Of a stretch of DNA of 64,000 bases, positions 42,660-53,500 are shown piece by piece. The stretch is taken from the NCBI RefSeq assembly GCF_003668045.3, contig NW_023276807.1, positions 233,063,667 to 233,127,666 of the forward strand, in the 5' to 3' direction. The stretch's first letter is position 1. Each line of letters begins with the position of its first letter. This DNA is from Cricetulus griseus. Taxonomy: Eukaryota; Chordata; Mammalia; Rodentia; Cricetidae. A program made the translations under genes and the position numbers. The notes beneath the pieces are model-generated. The model saw only the letters and a list, made by a program, of their open reading frames with translations, was not told the DNA's origin and did no database searches.

Positions 42660-43070
42660 TTTTCTTTTCTTTTTTTTCTTTTTTTTTTTTTTTTTTGAGC
42701 TTTGCTTCAAGCTGATGGTCACACAGAGAAGCAAAGCAGCCAAGCCAGTAGATCGTACCTCTACCAAACTGAAATGGCAATCCTGTCTCCACGAATCCTC
42801 AGAGGAAAAAAAAGACTCTGAATTCCTGTCCCCTCTTCCTTATATTCCTTTCTCCACCCAGCCATATATCTCCTGTCTCCACCTCCCTAGTGCTGGAATC
42901 AAAGGTATGAGCTCTGTTACTCTTCACTCTTATGTAGGCCAATGTGGCCTTGAACTCAGACAGATCCGTCTGTCAGTCCCCTGAGTCCTGCCTGACCTCT
43001 ATAGCTTGTGACTGGCTTTGCTTTCTGAATCCTCAGGCAAGCTTTAATAAATCGTAAATAATATATCACC
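42660..43070. repeat. Unidentified dispersed repeat, partly B1-like
   Basis: After a T-rich run the sequence 'gagctttgcttcaagctgat' ... 'gccaagccagtagatcgtac' ... 'gcaagctttaataaatcgta' looks to me like a rodent interspersed element I have seen but cannot name. A reverse B1-like piece ('cctccctagtgctggaatca') is embedded. It ends near 'tatatcaccacagagc'. Confidence 0.4.
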
Positions 43071-43614
43071 ACAGAGCTTGATATTCATTTTACCTTCAAA
43101 CCATAAATCCTTCTTTAAATATGAAAGTATTTTCTTTTCAAGCATTACTTTTCTTCATTCCTGCTCCGTGCAACTTTCTCTATTTTATGTCTCTATAACT
43201 TACGCTAGATATTACTCAGAGTTTTTCATATTATCCTCCAAACCTTGATTTTTCTTTCATATTGCTCTTCTTTGCTAGACTTGGGTAATTGTCTCAGGTT
43301 TATTACCTAGTTCCCTAATTTTATTTGCAACTATGTTTAGTGGGCTGCTGCCAGTGTCCCTTCTTTGTCAAGATAAGATTTTCCTATGTGTCCCTGGTGG
43401 CTGGCCTACCACTGTCTCGATAGATCAGTCTGACTTCAAACTTGTAGCAATTTTCTGTTTCTACTTTTTAAGTGCTCTATTTAGCCTGAGTTTTCATTTG
43501 TTTATTTTCCTAGCATTTTCTTTACACTCTTTTTGAAAGTTGTTGGTTCTTTTTCATACTTTGCTTTTTCTTTATCTTACTAACCTTTTGTTTGTTTTTG
43601 TTGTTTTGTTTGTT
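43071..43614. other. AT/T-rich, no gene recognised
   Basis: T-rich intergenic sequence without recognisable elements. Confidence 0.55.
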
Positions 43615-43766
43615 GTTTTGAGACAGGGTCTCTCTACATAGCCCTGGCTGTCCTGCCACCGGCTCACAGGGTTAGGGTTAGAATAAGGCCTCAAACTCAC
43701 AGACAGCCGCCTGCCTCTGCCTCCCAAGTGATAGGACTAAAGGCTTGTATCATCACAACCAGCATG
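43615..43766 (-). repeat. B1 SINE carrying a telomere-like replacement
   Basis: Reverse B1 ('tttgagacagggtctctcta', 'gccctggctgtcctg' ... 'ctcaaactcacagacagccg', 'cctctgcctcccaagtgata'). The normal middle (ggaactcactctgtagacca and following bases) is replaced by about 33 bp containing GGGTTAGGGTTAG at 43669-43681. Confidence 0.85.
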
Positions 43767-44366
43767 TCATTGAACATTTTAAGCACATTTATTTAGAAAT
43801 AAATATAGTTGCCAGAATAAAATCCCCCATTTGTGCACGTATGGGTCACGTTTGGGTCAGGTTATTTCCTTGCATGCTTTGTAGTGTTTTGCTGGAGGAC
43901 TGTCTTCAGGAGGATTTGGTATTGTCTGTTTATTTACTTGCTGGGGGAGGGAGAGGGGAGACTTAAAGCATGCCTTATGGAGATGTCTACCTGGGAGGAT
44001 CTGGTCTTGATTTTGCCATTGGCTGACAGATTTCCTTGGCTCACTAGTGTTTGTAGTCCTTACTGCTGCCAGACTCAAGGACCTGAAGTCTGGTACAGCT
44101 AGGGTTCTTGAGTATGTCTATCCCTAGTGCCTTTCAATTACTCATCCCAGCATGCTGGCTTGTTACACATAAGGTCAGGTGTCCCAAGGTGTATGCTGAG
44201 GAAGAGAGAGCTAGATGCAAACTGAATCCTTCCCGTGAATCCTCCTCAGAAGTCGTAGAGCATCTCCATTACCAACTGAATTAGATGGACCAGTCACAAA
44301 ACCCTGCCCAGACTAAAGGGACCAGAAGGTAGACCCTCCAAAGCCATTGTAAAATGAACTTGTGGA

Positions 44367-44369
<3 letters not shown>
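43767..44369. other. No gene recognised
   Basis: Unassigned. Overlapping small plus frames (43745-43966 and 43833-44102) show no similarity I recognise. Confidence 0.5.

Positions 44370-44411
<42 letters not shown>
44370..44411. repeat. (CA)n microsatellite
   Basis: About 21 CA units. Confidence 0.97.
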
Positions 44412-44952
44412 ATATAATTGTTCATTGGTCTTTGGAACAATCAACTACAATGTTCTCTGTACTGATAAGTTTGGTGTTCATGCTCTAGGCAATCAGAGTC
44501 CATTCTTGGCATAGATTATAAATTTGGGTTATTTCTTCCCTCTGATGTAGCACCTAATGCTACATGGTGGCTACATAGTGAACATGGTGGATGCAGCCCT
44601 GCAGAATAAAGACATGTGTGTCTCACATTAGAAGAATGAAGAGCAGTAGTTTCTACTGCTCCAGCCAGACCTCAGTGGATGGAGCACCCTGGAGACTACC
44701 ACTTTCCCATAGAAATAATCTGATAGACTTTCTCAGGAGGACTGCCCTTGAAGAGAGCTCATCAACTGATTGCATCTTAGTAATGATACATCTGAAGTAA
44801 AAACTGGGGATTTTGGTCTTGGTCCCAATTTATAAAGTTCCTGTGCAGCACACAAAAGAGGATCAGCTGTATAAACTTTAGTCCTGTGGGCTAAGATCAT
44901 TCCCATGCCTTCGTTGAGCGGAATGGAGTGATGTGCTTTTTCTTTGTCTTTC
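44412..44952. other. No gene recognised
   Basis: Unassigned intergenic sequence. Confidence 0.55.
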
Positions 44953-44996
44953 TGTCTTCCCAGGTGCCGGGATTACAGGTAAGTCACCATACCTGT
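44953..44996 (-). repeat. B1 head fragment
   Basis: 'tcttcccaggtgccgggatt' and 'acaggtaagtcaccatacct' match only the 5' ~40 bp of a reverse B1/7SL unit. Confidence 0.4.
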
Positions 44997-45195
44997 ACAG
45001 ATACATTGTGTTGCTAACAGCTCATAACTTGATGTGCAAATTCTATAAACGAACTTATTTTTCTCTGATGTTCTCAACTCACATAATATCAAGGGGAAAA
45101 ATTAAATACCATATTTAAAATTTAGCCTTGGATATTTCCCAGTAGAAATGCTGAAAAATACACTTAAGCAAAAAGCAGATTTTTTAAATCACAGT

Positions 45196-45361
45196 GTAGG
45201 GTTGGTAAGATGGCTCAGCAGGTAAAGGCATTTGCCACCCAAACCTGGTGACATCAGTTAGAACCCTAAATGCACATAAAGGTAGAAGGAGACAACTAAC
45301 TCTACAGCATTGTCTCCTGACCTCCACATGTGCACAATGGCATGCAACTCAGACAAGAATG

Positions 45362-45400
<39 letters not shown>

Positions 45401-45425
45401 ACACACACACACACTCACACTCACA
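45196..45425 (+). repeat. B3-type SINE with (CA)n tail
   Basis: 'agggttggtaagatggctca', 'gcaggtaaaggcatttgcca', 'ggtagaaggagacaactaac' and 'tgtctcctgacctccacatg', then CA repeats at about 45365-45425. Confidence 0.75.
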
Positions 45426-45671
45426 ATAATAATATTATTATGCTTTTTTTTCTCTGCACAGATTTTGTTATTTAGGAGAGAAGAAAATGATTAATAATTG
45501 CTTATGATTTGGTTAACTAAGAGATCAGTATAGAAAAAATATGAAAAGAAGATATTTCAGGACTTGAGGATATGATTATTAATGATGCAGAGGAAAGGGT
45601 GAGCAAACATGAGCTCTCTACAGAAAAAAGGATAAACAATCAAGCCTAAAATTAATATAAAATGTTGCAGA

Positions 45672-45832
45672 TTTTATTTATTTATTTATTTATTGGATGG
45701 GATGGAGACAAGGTTTTTCTGTGTGACAGCCTGAAACTCACTCTGTACACCAGGCTAGCCTCCAACTCACAGAGATTGGCCTGGCTCTGCCTCCCAAGTG
45801 CTGGGAATAAAGGCATGCATCACTACCACCTA
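45672..45832 (-). repeat. B1 SINE with (ATTT)n at its tail
   Basis: (ATTT)n at 45672-45696 followed by reverse B1 'ggagacaaggtttttctgtg', 'actctgtacaccaggctagc', 'aactcacagagattggcctg' and 'gctgggaataaaggcatgca'. Confidence 0.88.
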
Positions 45833-45870
45833 AGGACAGATTTAATTGTAGTTCAAGAAATAGCACAGTC

Positions 45871-46125
45871 AGGGCTGGAGAGATGGCTCAGTGGTTAAGA
45901 GCACTGGCTTCTCTTCCAGAGGAGCCAAGTTGGGTTCCCAGCACCCACACAATGGCCAACACCTGTCTGTAACTCCAATTCCAGAGGATCTGACAAACTC
46001 TTCTGGCCTCTGTGGACACTGCACATTTGTGATGCACAAATGTGCACCAGATATTTTGCCAGCAAAACCATCAAAAGCATAACAATAAAAATAACTTAAA
46101 AATAAGTTTAAAAAAAAAAGAAGAA
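45871..46125 (+). repeat. B2 SINE with target-site duplication
   Basis: 'cagggctggagagatggctc', 'cttctcttccagaggagcca', 'ggttcccagcacccacacaa' and an A-rich tail. AAGAAATAG occurs just before it (about 45856-45864) and again after the tail (about 46125-46133). Confidence 0.88.
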
Positions 46126-46133
46126 AGAAATAG

Positions 46134-46994
46134 AAAATGTGAGGTTCCCTCCATGTGTGCAGGAGAAAGATGGGAAGGCTTTTTTGATTCCCTGAGGAAA
46201 CTTTCAGCAGAATTTCTCTAGACAATGGTAGGACCCATCCACTTCAGATTCCAGCTTAGGGTTCTAGACCCAAGAGACAGTGCTGTCAAGAACTGAGTAG
46301 AAAGAATTGACCATAGTCAGATGCTACAACTCCAGAGAATAGTCATGGAGGGAGCCTATAGGGAGCCTATAGGTATCCAGCACGATGTCTACCAGGGAGA
46401 GAGGAGTGCAGGAGACTGGAGAGGGTGAGGAGTGCAGGGCTCAGTGTAGGCCTTGGAGACCCAAGGGCTGAGAAGGTACTTCAGCAAATGCCTCCAGGTT
46501 AAAGGACTAATGTTGGTCAGTGGTGCTCTCAGGAAGGACTAGGCTAATTTTTCTTTTGATGTACTATACAAAGAAGAAAAGAAAGTACGAAGAGTGAGGT
46601 CAGCACTTTATCATTTAGGAACACTAATTCTGCATGGAAGGAACCTGAGATTTGCTGTTAGAAAGAACTGCGCCCAAATCCCTGCTTTGGGGGCCTTGGG
46701 AAAGTCGTTTATTCCATTTTTAAATGAACATAATATAGACAGGCTTAGTGGCCTATAATTCCAGCATGTGTCAGATGAAGCAGGAGGGATTGCAAGTTCC
46801 AAAACAGCCTGTGCTACATAATAACAGCAGTGGCAAAGGAAGACACAGAGCTCAACACTGGCAACTGTACCACCTGAAGAGTTCCTTCCAGACATTTCTG
46901 CTCAGGGCAAATTGATACTATGATACCACAGAAAAGAATTTTAGGACCAGTCCATAGGAAGCAAAATTGGAGTTTAATGAGAACAAGGTTTTAA
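46134..46994. other. No gene recognised; one old B1-like piece
   Basis: Unassigned intergenic sequence, with a diverged forward B1-like segment at about 46735-46830 ('gcctataattccagcatgtg'). Confidence 0.5.
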
Positions 46995-47037
46995 GAGAGA
47001 GGGAGGGGAGGGAGAGAAATGGAGAGAGAGAGAATAG
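46995..47037. repeat. GA-rich low-complexity tract
   Basis: Purine tract of GAGA and GGGA units. Confidence 0.85.
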
Positions 47038-47057
47038 TTATACACAACCAGGGTGCC

Positions 47058-47389
47058 TGTCTTAGTTACTTTTCTATTGCTATGCAGAGCTCCATGACCA
47101 AGAGTTTACTGTGGCTCACCATTGCAGAGTGTAGTCCATGGCCATCATGGTGGGGACCGTGGCAGCAGGCTGGCAGACATGGTGCTGGAGCAGAAGCTGA
47201 GAGCCTACATCTGATCTACAGTTACTGCAGGAGGCAGTAACTGCTAGCTGGGAATGTTGTGACCTTTTGAAACCTCAAAGCTCAACCCTGGTGACACACA
47301 CCTCCTCCAACAGGGTCACACTACTAATCATCCCCACCCTGGGGACTGAGTATTCAAACATATGGGGGTTATCCCACTCAAACCACACA
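47058..47389 (-). mobile_element. hAT-Charlie element (RCHARR1-type)
   Basis: Reverse copy: 'tgtcttagttacttttctat', 'gccatcatggtggggaccgt', 'gcagacatggtgctggagca', 'gacacacacctcctccaaca' and 'atcccactcaaaccacaca'. Little interrupted. No coding capacity. Confidence 0.75.
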
Positions 47390-47419
47390 GTGCCCATGGG
47401 CTGCTAAAGAGAGAAGGCA

Positions 47420-47480
47420 GGCACACACACACATACACACACACATACACACGCTCACACACGCACACAAACACACGAGT
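47420..47480. repeat. (CA)n-rich microsatellite
   Basis: CACA units with ATAC and CTCACACG variants. Confidence 0.95.
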
Positions 47481-47494
47481 ATTGGTGGCTTTTT

Positions 47495-47700
47495 TTTACA
47501 GGGTTTCATGTAACTCAGACTGGTCTCAGACTTGCCAGGAAGCTGAGGTAGTTGAACTTCTGCTTCCATCTTCCTTGTTCATGCTAGTCAAGTACTCTGA
47601 CAACCAAATGCCCATAGACCAAACCTTTTATCTTTTCTTTTTGAGGATAGTGTCATATAGTCCAGACTGGCCTTAGACTTGCAGTCTTCCTGCCTTTCCT
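47495..47700 (-). repeat. Two B1-like fragments
   Basis: 'acagggtttcatgtaactca' with 'gactggtctcagacttgcca' (47498-47570), then 'gtcatatagtccagactggc' with 'cttagacttgcagtcttcct' (47640-47700). Both are reverse and diverged. Confidence 0.45.
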
Positions 47701-47904
47701 TCCTTGAAGTCACATCTGCCTTAAAGAAGGTTTCTCAGTAAATGAGGTTATAAAATGGTTTGTGAGGTAGATTGTCCATGTTTGAATGCTGATAAGAGAA
47801 ACACAGGTCACCAAAGGTTAAAGGAATGCATATCTACTTAGGTCACGATGTCAAAGCCTGTTTGGTGTGTGTATGTACCTGTGTGTGGATGCGTGTGTAC
47901 AAAC

Positions 47905-48176
47905 GCGTTTGAATTTGTGCAGAGGCCAGAACAAGAACAGCCTCAGGGATCATTGGGGATAATTCCTCAGGCACCATCGTCCTTTATTTTTGAGACAGGA
48001 TCTTTCACTGGCCTGGACCCACGGAGCAGGCAATGCCAGCTGGCTGGCCAGCAAGGCTCTGAAGCCCCACTGCGCCCAGCCCTTTGGAAATGCAGATTTG
48101 GGGTATCCAACTCTGGGCCCTATGCTTACAAGACCAATACTCACTCTGGGGACTGAACTACGTCCCCAGCCCAAGG
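47905..48176 (-). repeat. B4-type composite SINE (RSINE1/B4A-like)
   Basis: Reverse order shows a 'gtgcagaggccagaacaaga' end, B1-like middle ('tttgagacaggatctttcac', 'gctggctggccagcaaggct') and tRNA-like head at 'ctggggactgaactacgtcc'. A GT-rich run at 47860-47900 is its usual 3' neighbour. Confidence 0.6.
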
Positions 48177-48470
48177 CAGCTGTTTCAGCTGTAAACATGG
48201 CTCATAATCTTGTTTGTGAGATTTTTCTCAGAAAATGAATTATAATCTTTTGCAAGCAATTTTGTCTCTGTCACCAAGGGACATAAACCAGAGACCAAGA
48301 TTGAGGGCATTCTTTTCTGTCTCGTGTCCCTTTAATATCCCTGATCTTTCTATCCTGCTTCAATGACAATTGTTGGAGAATTGGGATGGAATGAACAGTA
48401 AGCTAAAACTGCCTAGTCCAGGGTATATGCTTTTTCCAGACTAGGGGCTCCAGAAAGCAAAGGGACTATG

Positions 48471-48775
48471 CCTTAATTGGAGTTTATGTTGCTACAACAA
48501 AACACCATGCCCAAAAAGTAAGAAGGGGAGGAAAAGGTTTATTTCACTTACACGTCACTCTTCATCATCAGAGGAAGTCAAGACAGGAACTCAAACAGGG
48601 CAGGAACCTGAAGGCAGGAGCTGATGCAGAGGCCATGGAGGGATGCCATCAGGACCACCAGCCCAGGGATAGCACCACCCACAAAGGACTGGGACCTCCC
48701 CCATCAATCACTAATTAAGAAAATGCCCTACAGGCTTTGTCCTGGAATTATGGAGGCATTTTTTCATTTGATGCT
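48471..48775 (-). mobile_element. hAT-Charlie element (URR1-type), part 1
   Basis: Reverse copy: 'acaacaaaacaccatgccca', 'gcaggaacctgaaggcagga', 'gctgatgcagaggccatgga' and 'aatcactaattaagaaaatg'. Cut at GATGCT (48770-48775) by an LTR; continues at 49102. Confidence 0.8.
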
Positions 48776-49101
48776 GGTTATGGAAATCTTTTTGTACACT
48801 GAGAAGATGTGTCTTTGCTAAGGCATCTTCTGATTGGTTTAATAAAAAGCTAAGTGGCCATTAGCTAGGCAGGCAGGATGTAAAAGTGGAAGAGCCAGAC
48901 AGGGTGAACTCTGGGAAGAAGGGCAAAGTCACCAGCAGATGTATAGGGAACAAGACATGCTAGAGGATTGGTAAAAGCCATAAGCCTTGTGGCAACATTT
49001 AGATTGATAAAAATGGGTTGATTTTAGTTGTAAGAGCTGATTAATAAAAATCTCCATTGGTTATTTGGGGCTGGCTGGCAGGATGGAAAAATCCGCCTAC
49101 A
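48776..49101 (+). mobile_element. Solo LTR, class II (mys-like), inside hAT element
   Basis: 326-bp LTR reading 'ggttatggaaatctttttgt', 'cttctgattggtttaataaa', 'gctaagtggccattagctag' and ending 'atccgcctaca'. The 6-bp flanks GATGCT (48770-48775) and GAGGCT (49102-49107) fit class II ERV integration with one later substitution. Related to the LTR at 63039. Name from memory. Confidence 0.75.
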
Positions 49102-49162
49102 GAGGCTCCCTCCTCTCAAATAACTTTAGCCTGGATAAAGATGACGAAAAACTAGCTAGGAC
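49102..49162 (-). mobile_element. hAT-Charlie element (URR1-type), part 2
   Basis: 'gaggctccctcctctcaaat' then 'gatgacgaaaaactagctag' are the end of the element interrupted at 48775. Confidence 0.75.
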
Positions 49163-50725
49163 AAATTGTTAACTTTTTGTCATACAGATTAGCTGGGAGC
49201 AGTGTTCCCCATGATAAACAAAGGAAGTCATATACTTTTTGAAATTGTAATGAGAAAGCCACAGAGTGACATTTTCCACATAAACCTCCATTTTAAATGA
49301 ACAACTTTGGAATCATTACAACAACCATGTGATATTAAGTATCATTATCCCTTGTTACAGAAAAGCATATTAGAATTTGGGGATCTGGCGACATGACCAA
49401 GGTCACAACACTTAAGACACAGTGCTGTCCTGTGGAATTTTCAGCATGTAGAGCCCCCATGAAAGAGAAAATAATCACAAAAGAAGCCCAATACAGTAGG
49501 TGCATGGCTAATGTCAGAACAGAGGAGGCTAAGGCAGCAACATCATGAGTTCAAAGCCAGCTTGGGTTACATAGGTAGACAGTGAATCCCTTCCTCAAAA
49601 TGAGAGTCTTGAGAGAAGCTCCCAGGGGAGAGGTGCACAGAAAGACAGAGAGTAGAGGACAGTTGACTGTCTTGAGTGGTGGGGCTACTGCAGGGACAAC
49701 ATTTACTAATGTAGGGAAGCAAGTGTTGTTTACAAAAGTAAGAAGGTAAGAAAGAAAACCACAACTTCGGGGAAGACGGAGACCATCATCAGCACATGTT
49801 GAGAGAGATTTAAAGAAAACTGTTTCTTCAGAGCCAAGAATAGAAAGACAAGGAAGACACACACACCACACCGTAAATGTCAACAGTTGTCAGGACGGAG
49901 ACTGGAATCCAGGTCTAACTGTGTTTCTCGGCTGTTGCCCCAGGATACAGCAGCTGCCTCCAGTACAAAGGTCTTAAACTAGCCAAGTCCAGCCTGTTCC
50001 TCCCTTTTCCCAGCCTGCACAGGACACCCCCTTTCTAGGACTCTCCTTCATGCTGGCCCTTGACTCTGTTTCCCGGGCCACTGTTTTCCTATGCACAGGA
50101 CCTGGCATGTTCCTTTTTCTCCTTTACCTCTTTGCCTGTTTAACCTGGATGGGAACCCGGGAGGCCATCAACAGATGGGCAGTAACATGACCTGACCCAA
50201 TTGGCATTCCTTCTCACCTCTGCTACAAGTGGGTTCCAGCTGTACTAGAGCCCAGCACTAAGCTGCCTAGCATGTTATCTGCTCTGTCCTGCTTTTTTAC
50301 CCCATGCAGCTTCCACCCCAAGGACACTCTGGTAGAGAGTGTACTGGTGGAGCTCTCAGTAGGCTGGGATCTGTAGGGTTGGGGACTTTCTCCTGGGTAG
50401 AGAGTGAGCACCTCACCCACCACAGTAACTCACAGAGCACAAGACTATAGTGTCACTGTCTTGGGCTGTCAAAATCATTTCATTGGGTTCCTGCTTTTTT
50501 GTGACAGCAAGAAACTGCCTTAACACCTTAAAGTTTAATGTCTTCACCAGTAAAAAGTTATTGAAAGCCTATTTAGTGGGAATCATTAGGTTTGCCTTGC
50601 TCAGAAGTTGAGCTTGACAGTTTTCCTAGCTTGTCCCTTCTCGTAGGATCAGAAACTGTGAGAACGTGACAAACTGTGACACTGAAGCTAATGTGTTCAT
50701 TTACTTAGTGTTTTCTTTCCATAAT
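49163..50725. other. No gene recognised; one old B1-like piece
   Basis: Unassigned intergenic sequence. 49490-49605 ('gaggctaaggcagcaacatc', 'caaagccagcttgggttaca') resembles an old forward B1. A 110-codon minus frame at 49551-49883 overlaps its edge and looks like chance. Confidence 0.5.
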
Positions 50726-50863
50726 CTATTTTATTATGTGTATGGGTGTTTTGCCTGCATGTATGTCTACATATGCACATGTGTGCCTGGTTGTGAGATG
50801 CCATGTGGGTGCTGGGACTTGAACCTGGGTCCACTGGAACTTCTGAGCCAATTCTCCAGCCCC
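50726..50863 (-). repeat. B2 SINE
   Basis: Reverse B2: 'tgtgtatgggtgttttgcct', 'gcatgtatgtctacatatgc', 'gggtgctgggacttgaacct', ending 'gagccaattctccagcccc'. Confidence 0.88.
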
Positions 50864-50876
50864 ATTCTTTCCATCT

Positions 50877-50932
50877 ACAAGAGCTAGTTCCAGGGCAGCC
50901 TCCAAAGCCACAGAGAAACCCTGTCTCAAATC
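50877..50932 (+). repeat. B1 3' half
   Basis: 'acaagagctagttccagggc', 'agcctccaaagccacagaga' and 'aaccctgtctcaa': a cricetid-type B1 3' half abutting the head of the reverse B2. Confidence 0.85.
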
Positions 50933-50972
50933 TCCCCACCCCCAATCCCACCCCCAAACAAAACTATGTTAA

Positions 50973-51116
50973 AGGAGCTGGGCATGGTATCATATGCCTT
51001 TAATTTGAACACTCAGAAGGCAGAGGCAAGTGGACCTCGATGAGTTTGAGGCCAGCCTTGTCTACAGAGTGAGTTGCAGGCCATCCAGGGCTACATAGTG
51101 AGACCTGTCTCAAGAA
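50973..51116 (+). repeat. B1 SINE
   Basis: 'ggagctgggcatggtatcat', 'tttgaggccagccttgtcta', 'cagagtgagttgcaggccat' and 'gggctacatagtgagacctg'. Confidence 0.9.
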
Positions 51117-51178
51117 GAAGGGGAATGGGGGGTGGGAGGGGTTAGGATGGGGGCATGAGGGGGGAGAATAGGAGGAAG
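51117..51178 (+). repeat. G-rich low-complexity tract
   Basis: Several runs of four to six G separated by 1-7 bases, just after the B1 tail, fitting the usual G-quadruplex pattern on the plus strand. Confidence 0.85.
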
Positions 51179-51408
51179 AGGAAGTGATAGTCATAGTGTT
51201 TGTGACAAAGTCTCATGAAGCCCCTAGGTTGGCTTTGAATATGTTCAGCCTTTCTGCCAACCAGATTTGGCAACTATACAGTTCTGTGGTGCAATAGAGA
51301 AGGTAGCCTCAAGGGTAAAAACCCCTAATTCTTTATAAATACCAAGAGGTCAAAGAGAGCTCCTCTATTTCTTTCAACTTGTGATATATTTTAAAAAAGA
51401 AATGTTTA

Positions 51409-51591
51409 GCCAGGCAGTGGTAGTGCACGCCTTTAGTCCCAGCACTTGGGAGGCAGAGGCAGGCAGATCTCTGTGAGTTCATGACCAGCCTGGTCTACAA
51501 GAGCTAGTTCCAGGACAGGCTCCAAAGCTACACAGAGAAACCCTATCTTGAAAAAAAAAACAGAAAAATAGAACAAAACAAAACAAAAAAT
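51409..51591 (+). repeat. B1 SINE with target-site duplication
   Basis: Complete B1 ('gccaggcagtggtagtgcac' ... 'gagctagttccaggacaggc', 'tccaaagctacacagagaaa') with an A-rich tail. AAATGTTTA flanks it at 51400-51408 and 51592-51600. Confidence 0.96.
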
Positions 51592-51600
51592 AAATGTTTA

Positions 51601-52896
51601 TATATAACTTATATAATATATAATTATACATATAAAAATGTGGTATGGTTATTAATCACAGTATGAAGTGGTGAGTTTAAGCAAGGGCACAATGAAACCA
51701 CTGAACAGAACCACTCTGTGGGAAGAAAGAAAGGTTTATAGGAGTTCAAACTTCCAAGACGGTCTCTCAAGGTGTAGGGGGATCAAAATGGCACAAAGCA
51801 AGCAGATTTGATATGACAGTCTGAAGGATGGAGAATTTGGACGGGTACAGGCTGTTAGGATTGACAACCAGACGCCTTTGCCTGAAGTAGTTGCTCTTTG
51901 GGGTCCAATAAAGGGAGGCTCTGTGTTGTGGGAAGGGGCTTCAGATAGCAGCAATGACTGTTCCCATTTTTAATGTAATGATAACAGTGAACAGTAAACT
52001 CAACATTGACCTTCATAATTCCAGTAGCCAAGTGAAGTTTATGACAACGTATTCTTTTCCATTTTTAATACCTTGATATCATGTCTCAAAAACTAAGGTG
52101 GGGAGACACCATTTTTAAAAAGCGCCACCTTTCTCTTTTCCTCCCCTCTTCCCCCACCCCACCCCTCTCTTTCTGTCTTTATGAAGAGGTATGGAGAATC
52201 ACAAAAGTAGTGTTGAATAGCAGAGACATTTTGAATGAAGTCTGGATGCCTCTGACTAACCAGTTTAGCTTCTAAAAAGGTCTAGAAATAACAGTTTCTC
52301 CAGGGTGGAGTGTGGAAGGCAAGCCAGGGCAGGCTTCACCATTTGGGGATGGTTTGGGGGATGGGGCTGGGAACTGAAGTCAAGCACAATGTTTTCGCTC
52401 TTTGGTTTTCTAAGTAACTGCTTTGCCTAAGGAAATGAAAGGGACTAAACAATTGCAGACTCAAACTAGCTCATTGTTAGACTAGGATATTCTAGCCTCA
52501 CAGCCCATAAATTATATTATCTATAACTAGACTTCAAATGAATGTGCATACCAAATGAACTTTTCCTAAAGAGAAAATTCTCGTTGGAATCAGTGACTAG
52601 ACCGCAGAATTAGTCATGTTGTTAAATTTGTTTAAGCATCTCATTAACTAGATTGAAGCTTTCCAAAAGCTTGGGGTGAAGGTAAAGGATCATTAACGTG
52701 AAATACCCGTCCACAAGGTGATTTATAAAATGAATATATTATTTCTTATTGGTATTAAAATATTGCCAGGTTAGGTTTCTATGGCCTGATATGGGCCACC
52801 CTCCACAAGATTCTCCTAAGATGGGGAGATGCAGAAAGGAGCAGTGATTCTGTGGACTGTCTTGGAGTACAGTGCTGAGATAAACTAGCTAGCTGA
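51601..52896. other. No gene recognised
   Basis: AT-rich start then unassigned sequence. Nothing in it resembles an exon, SINE or LTR I can name. Confidence 0.5.
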
Positions 52897-52898
52897 TC

Positions 52899-52954
52899 TG
52901 GGCTGGGCTGAGCAGGGCTGAGCAGGGCTGAGCCGGGCTGGGCTAAGGCTGGCT
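52899..52954. repeat. Short GGGCTG/GAGCAGG tandem repeat
   Basis: Four to five imperfect ~10-bp units (gggctgagca-type), preceded by 'agctagctgat'. G-rich on the plus strand. Confidence 0.85.
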
Positions 52955-53039
52955 ACCCTTGCTCTATCTGTCTAGGAAGCAAAATGTTTTTCTTTGACCC
53001 TTCCCTTTACTATCCCAATCATGAAAGAACAGCCCAAAG

Positions 53040-53500
53040 ATCATAGTCACTGGCTCCACTGCCTTCCCCCTAACTAAGCTCTTTACACCCCATTCACCAC
53101 AAAGTCTCTATGTCTTTGCATCCATAGCAACCAGGCTTCCCAAGGTCACCAGCATCCTTCTGGTTGCTAGACACAGTGACACCTCACGGTACTCAACCTA
53201 CTTAACCTTTCCACAGTAGCCAACACTGTTGCCCTTGACCACTCCCTCCCCTTTGAAATACTCTCTTCTCTTGATTTCTCTGTTTTCAAAGAACAGTGGG
53301 ATTGTAGCCATCTCATACTCTTCCTTCCTCATTGGCAACCTTCACTGAGCCCTCAGCTCAACCTCTGAATGTTGATGTCACTCAGGACCCAAGTTCAGGA
53401 CCATGTCTCTTCTCTGTCTATTCTTCTGGGTTCTCTCATTGCCTTCAGTTGGACTCCAACTTAATGCTAATGTGACCTGTGTTTCCAATCATGTCTTTTT
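53040..53500 (+). mobile_element. LINE-2 fragment
   Basis: C/T-rich segment whose order of blocks follows the L2 reverse transcriptase region: 'aaggtcaccagcatccttct', 'gccaacactgttgcccttga', 'ccactccctcccctttgaaa' and 'tactctcttctcttgatttc', then 'ggttctctcattgcc'. Diverged, frame-broken. Confidence 0.65.
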
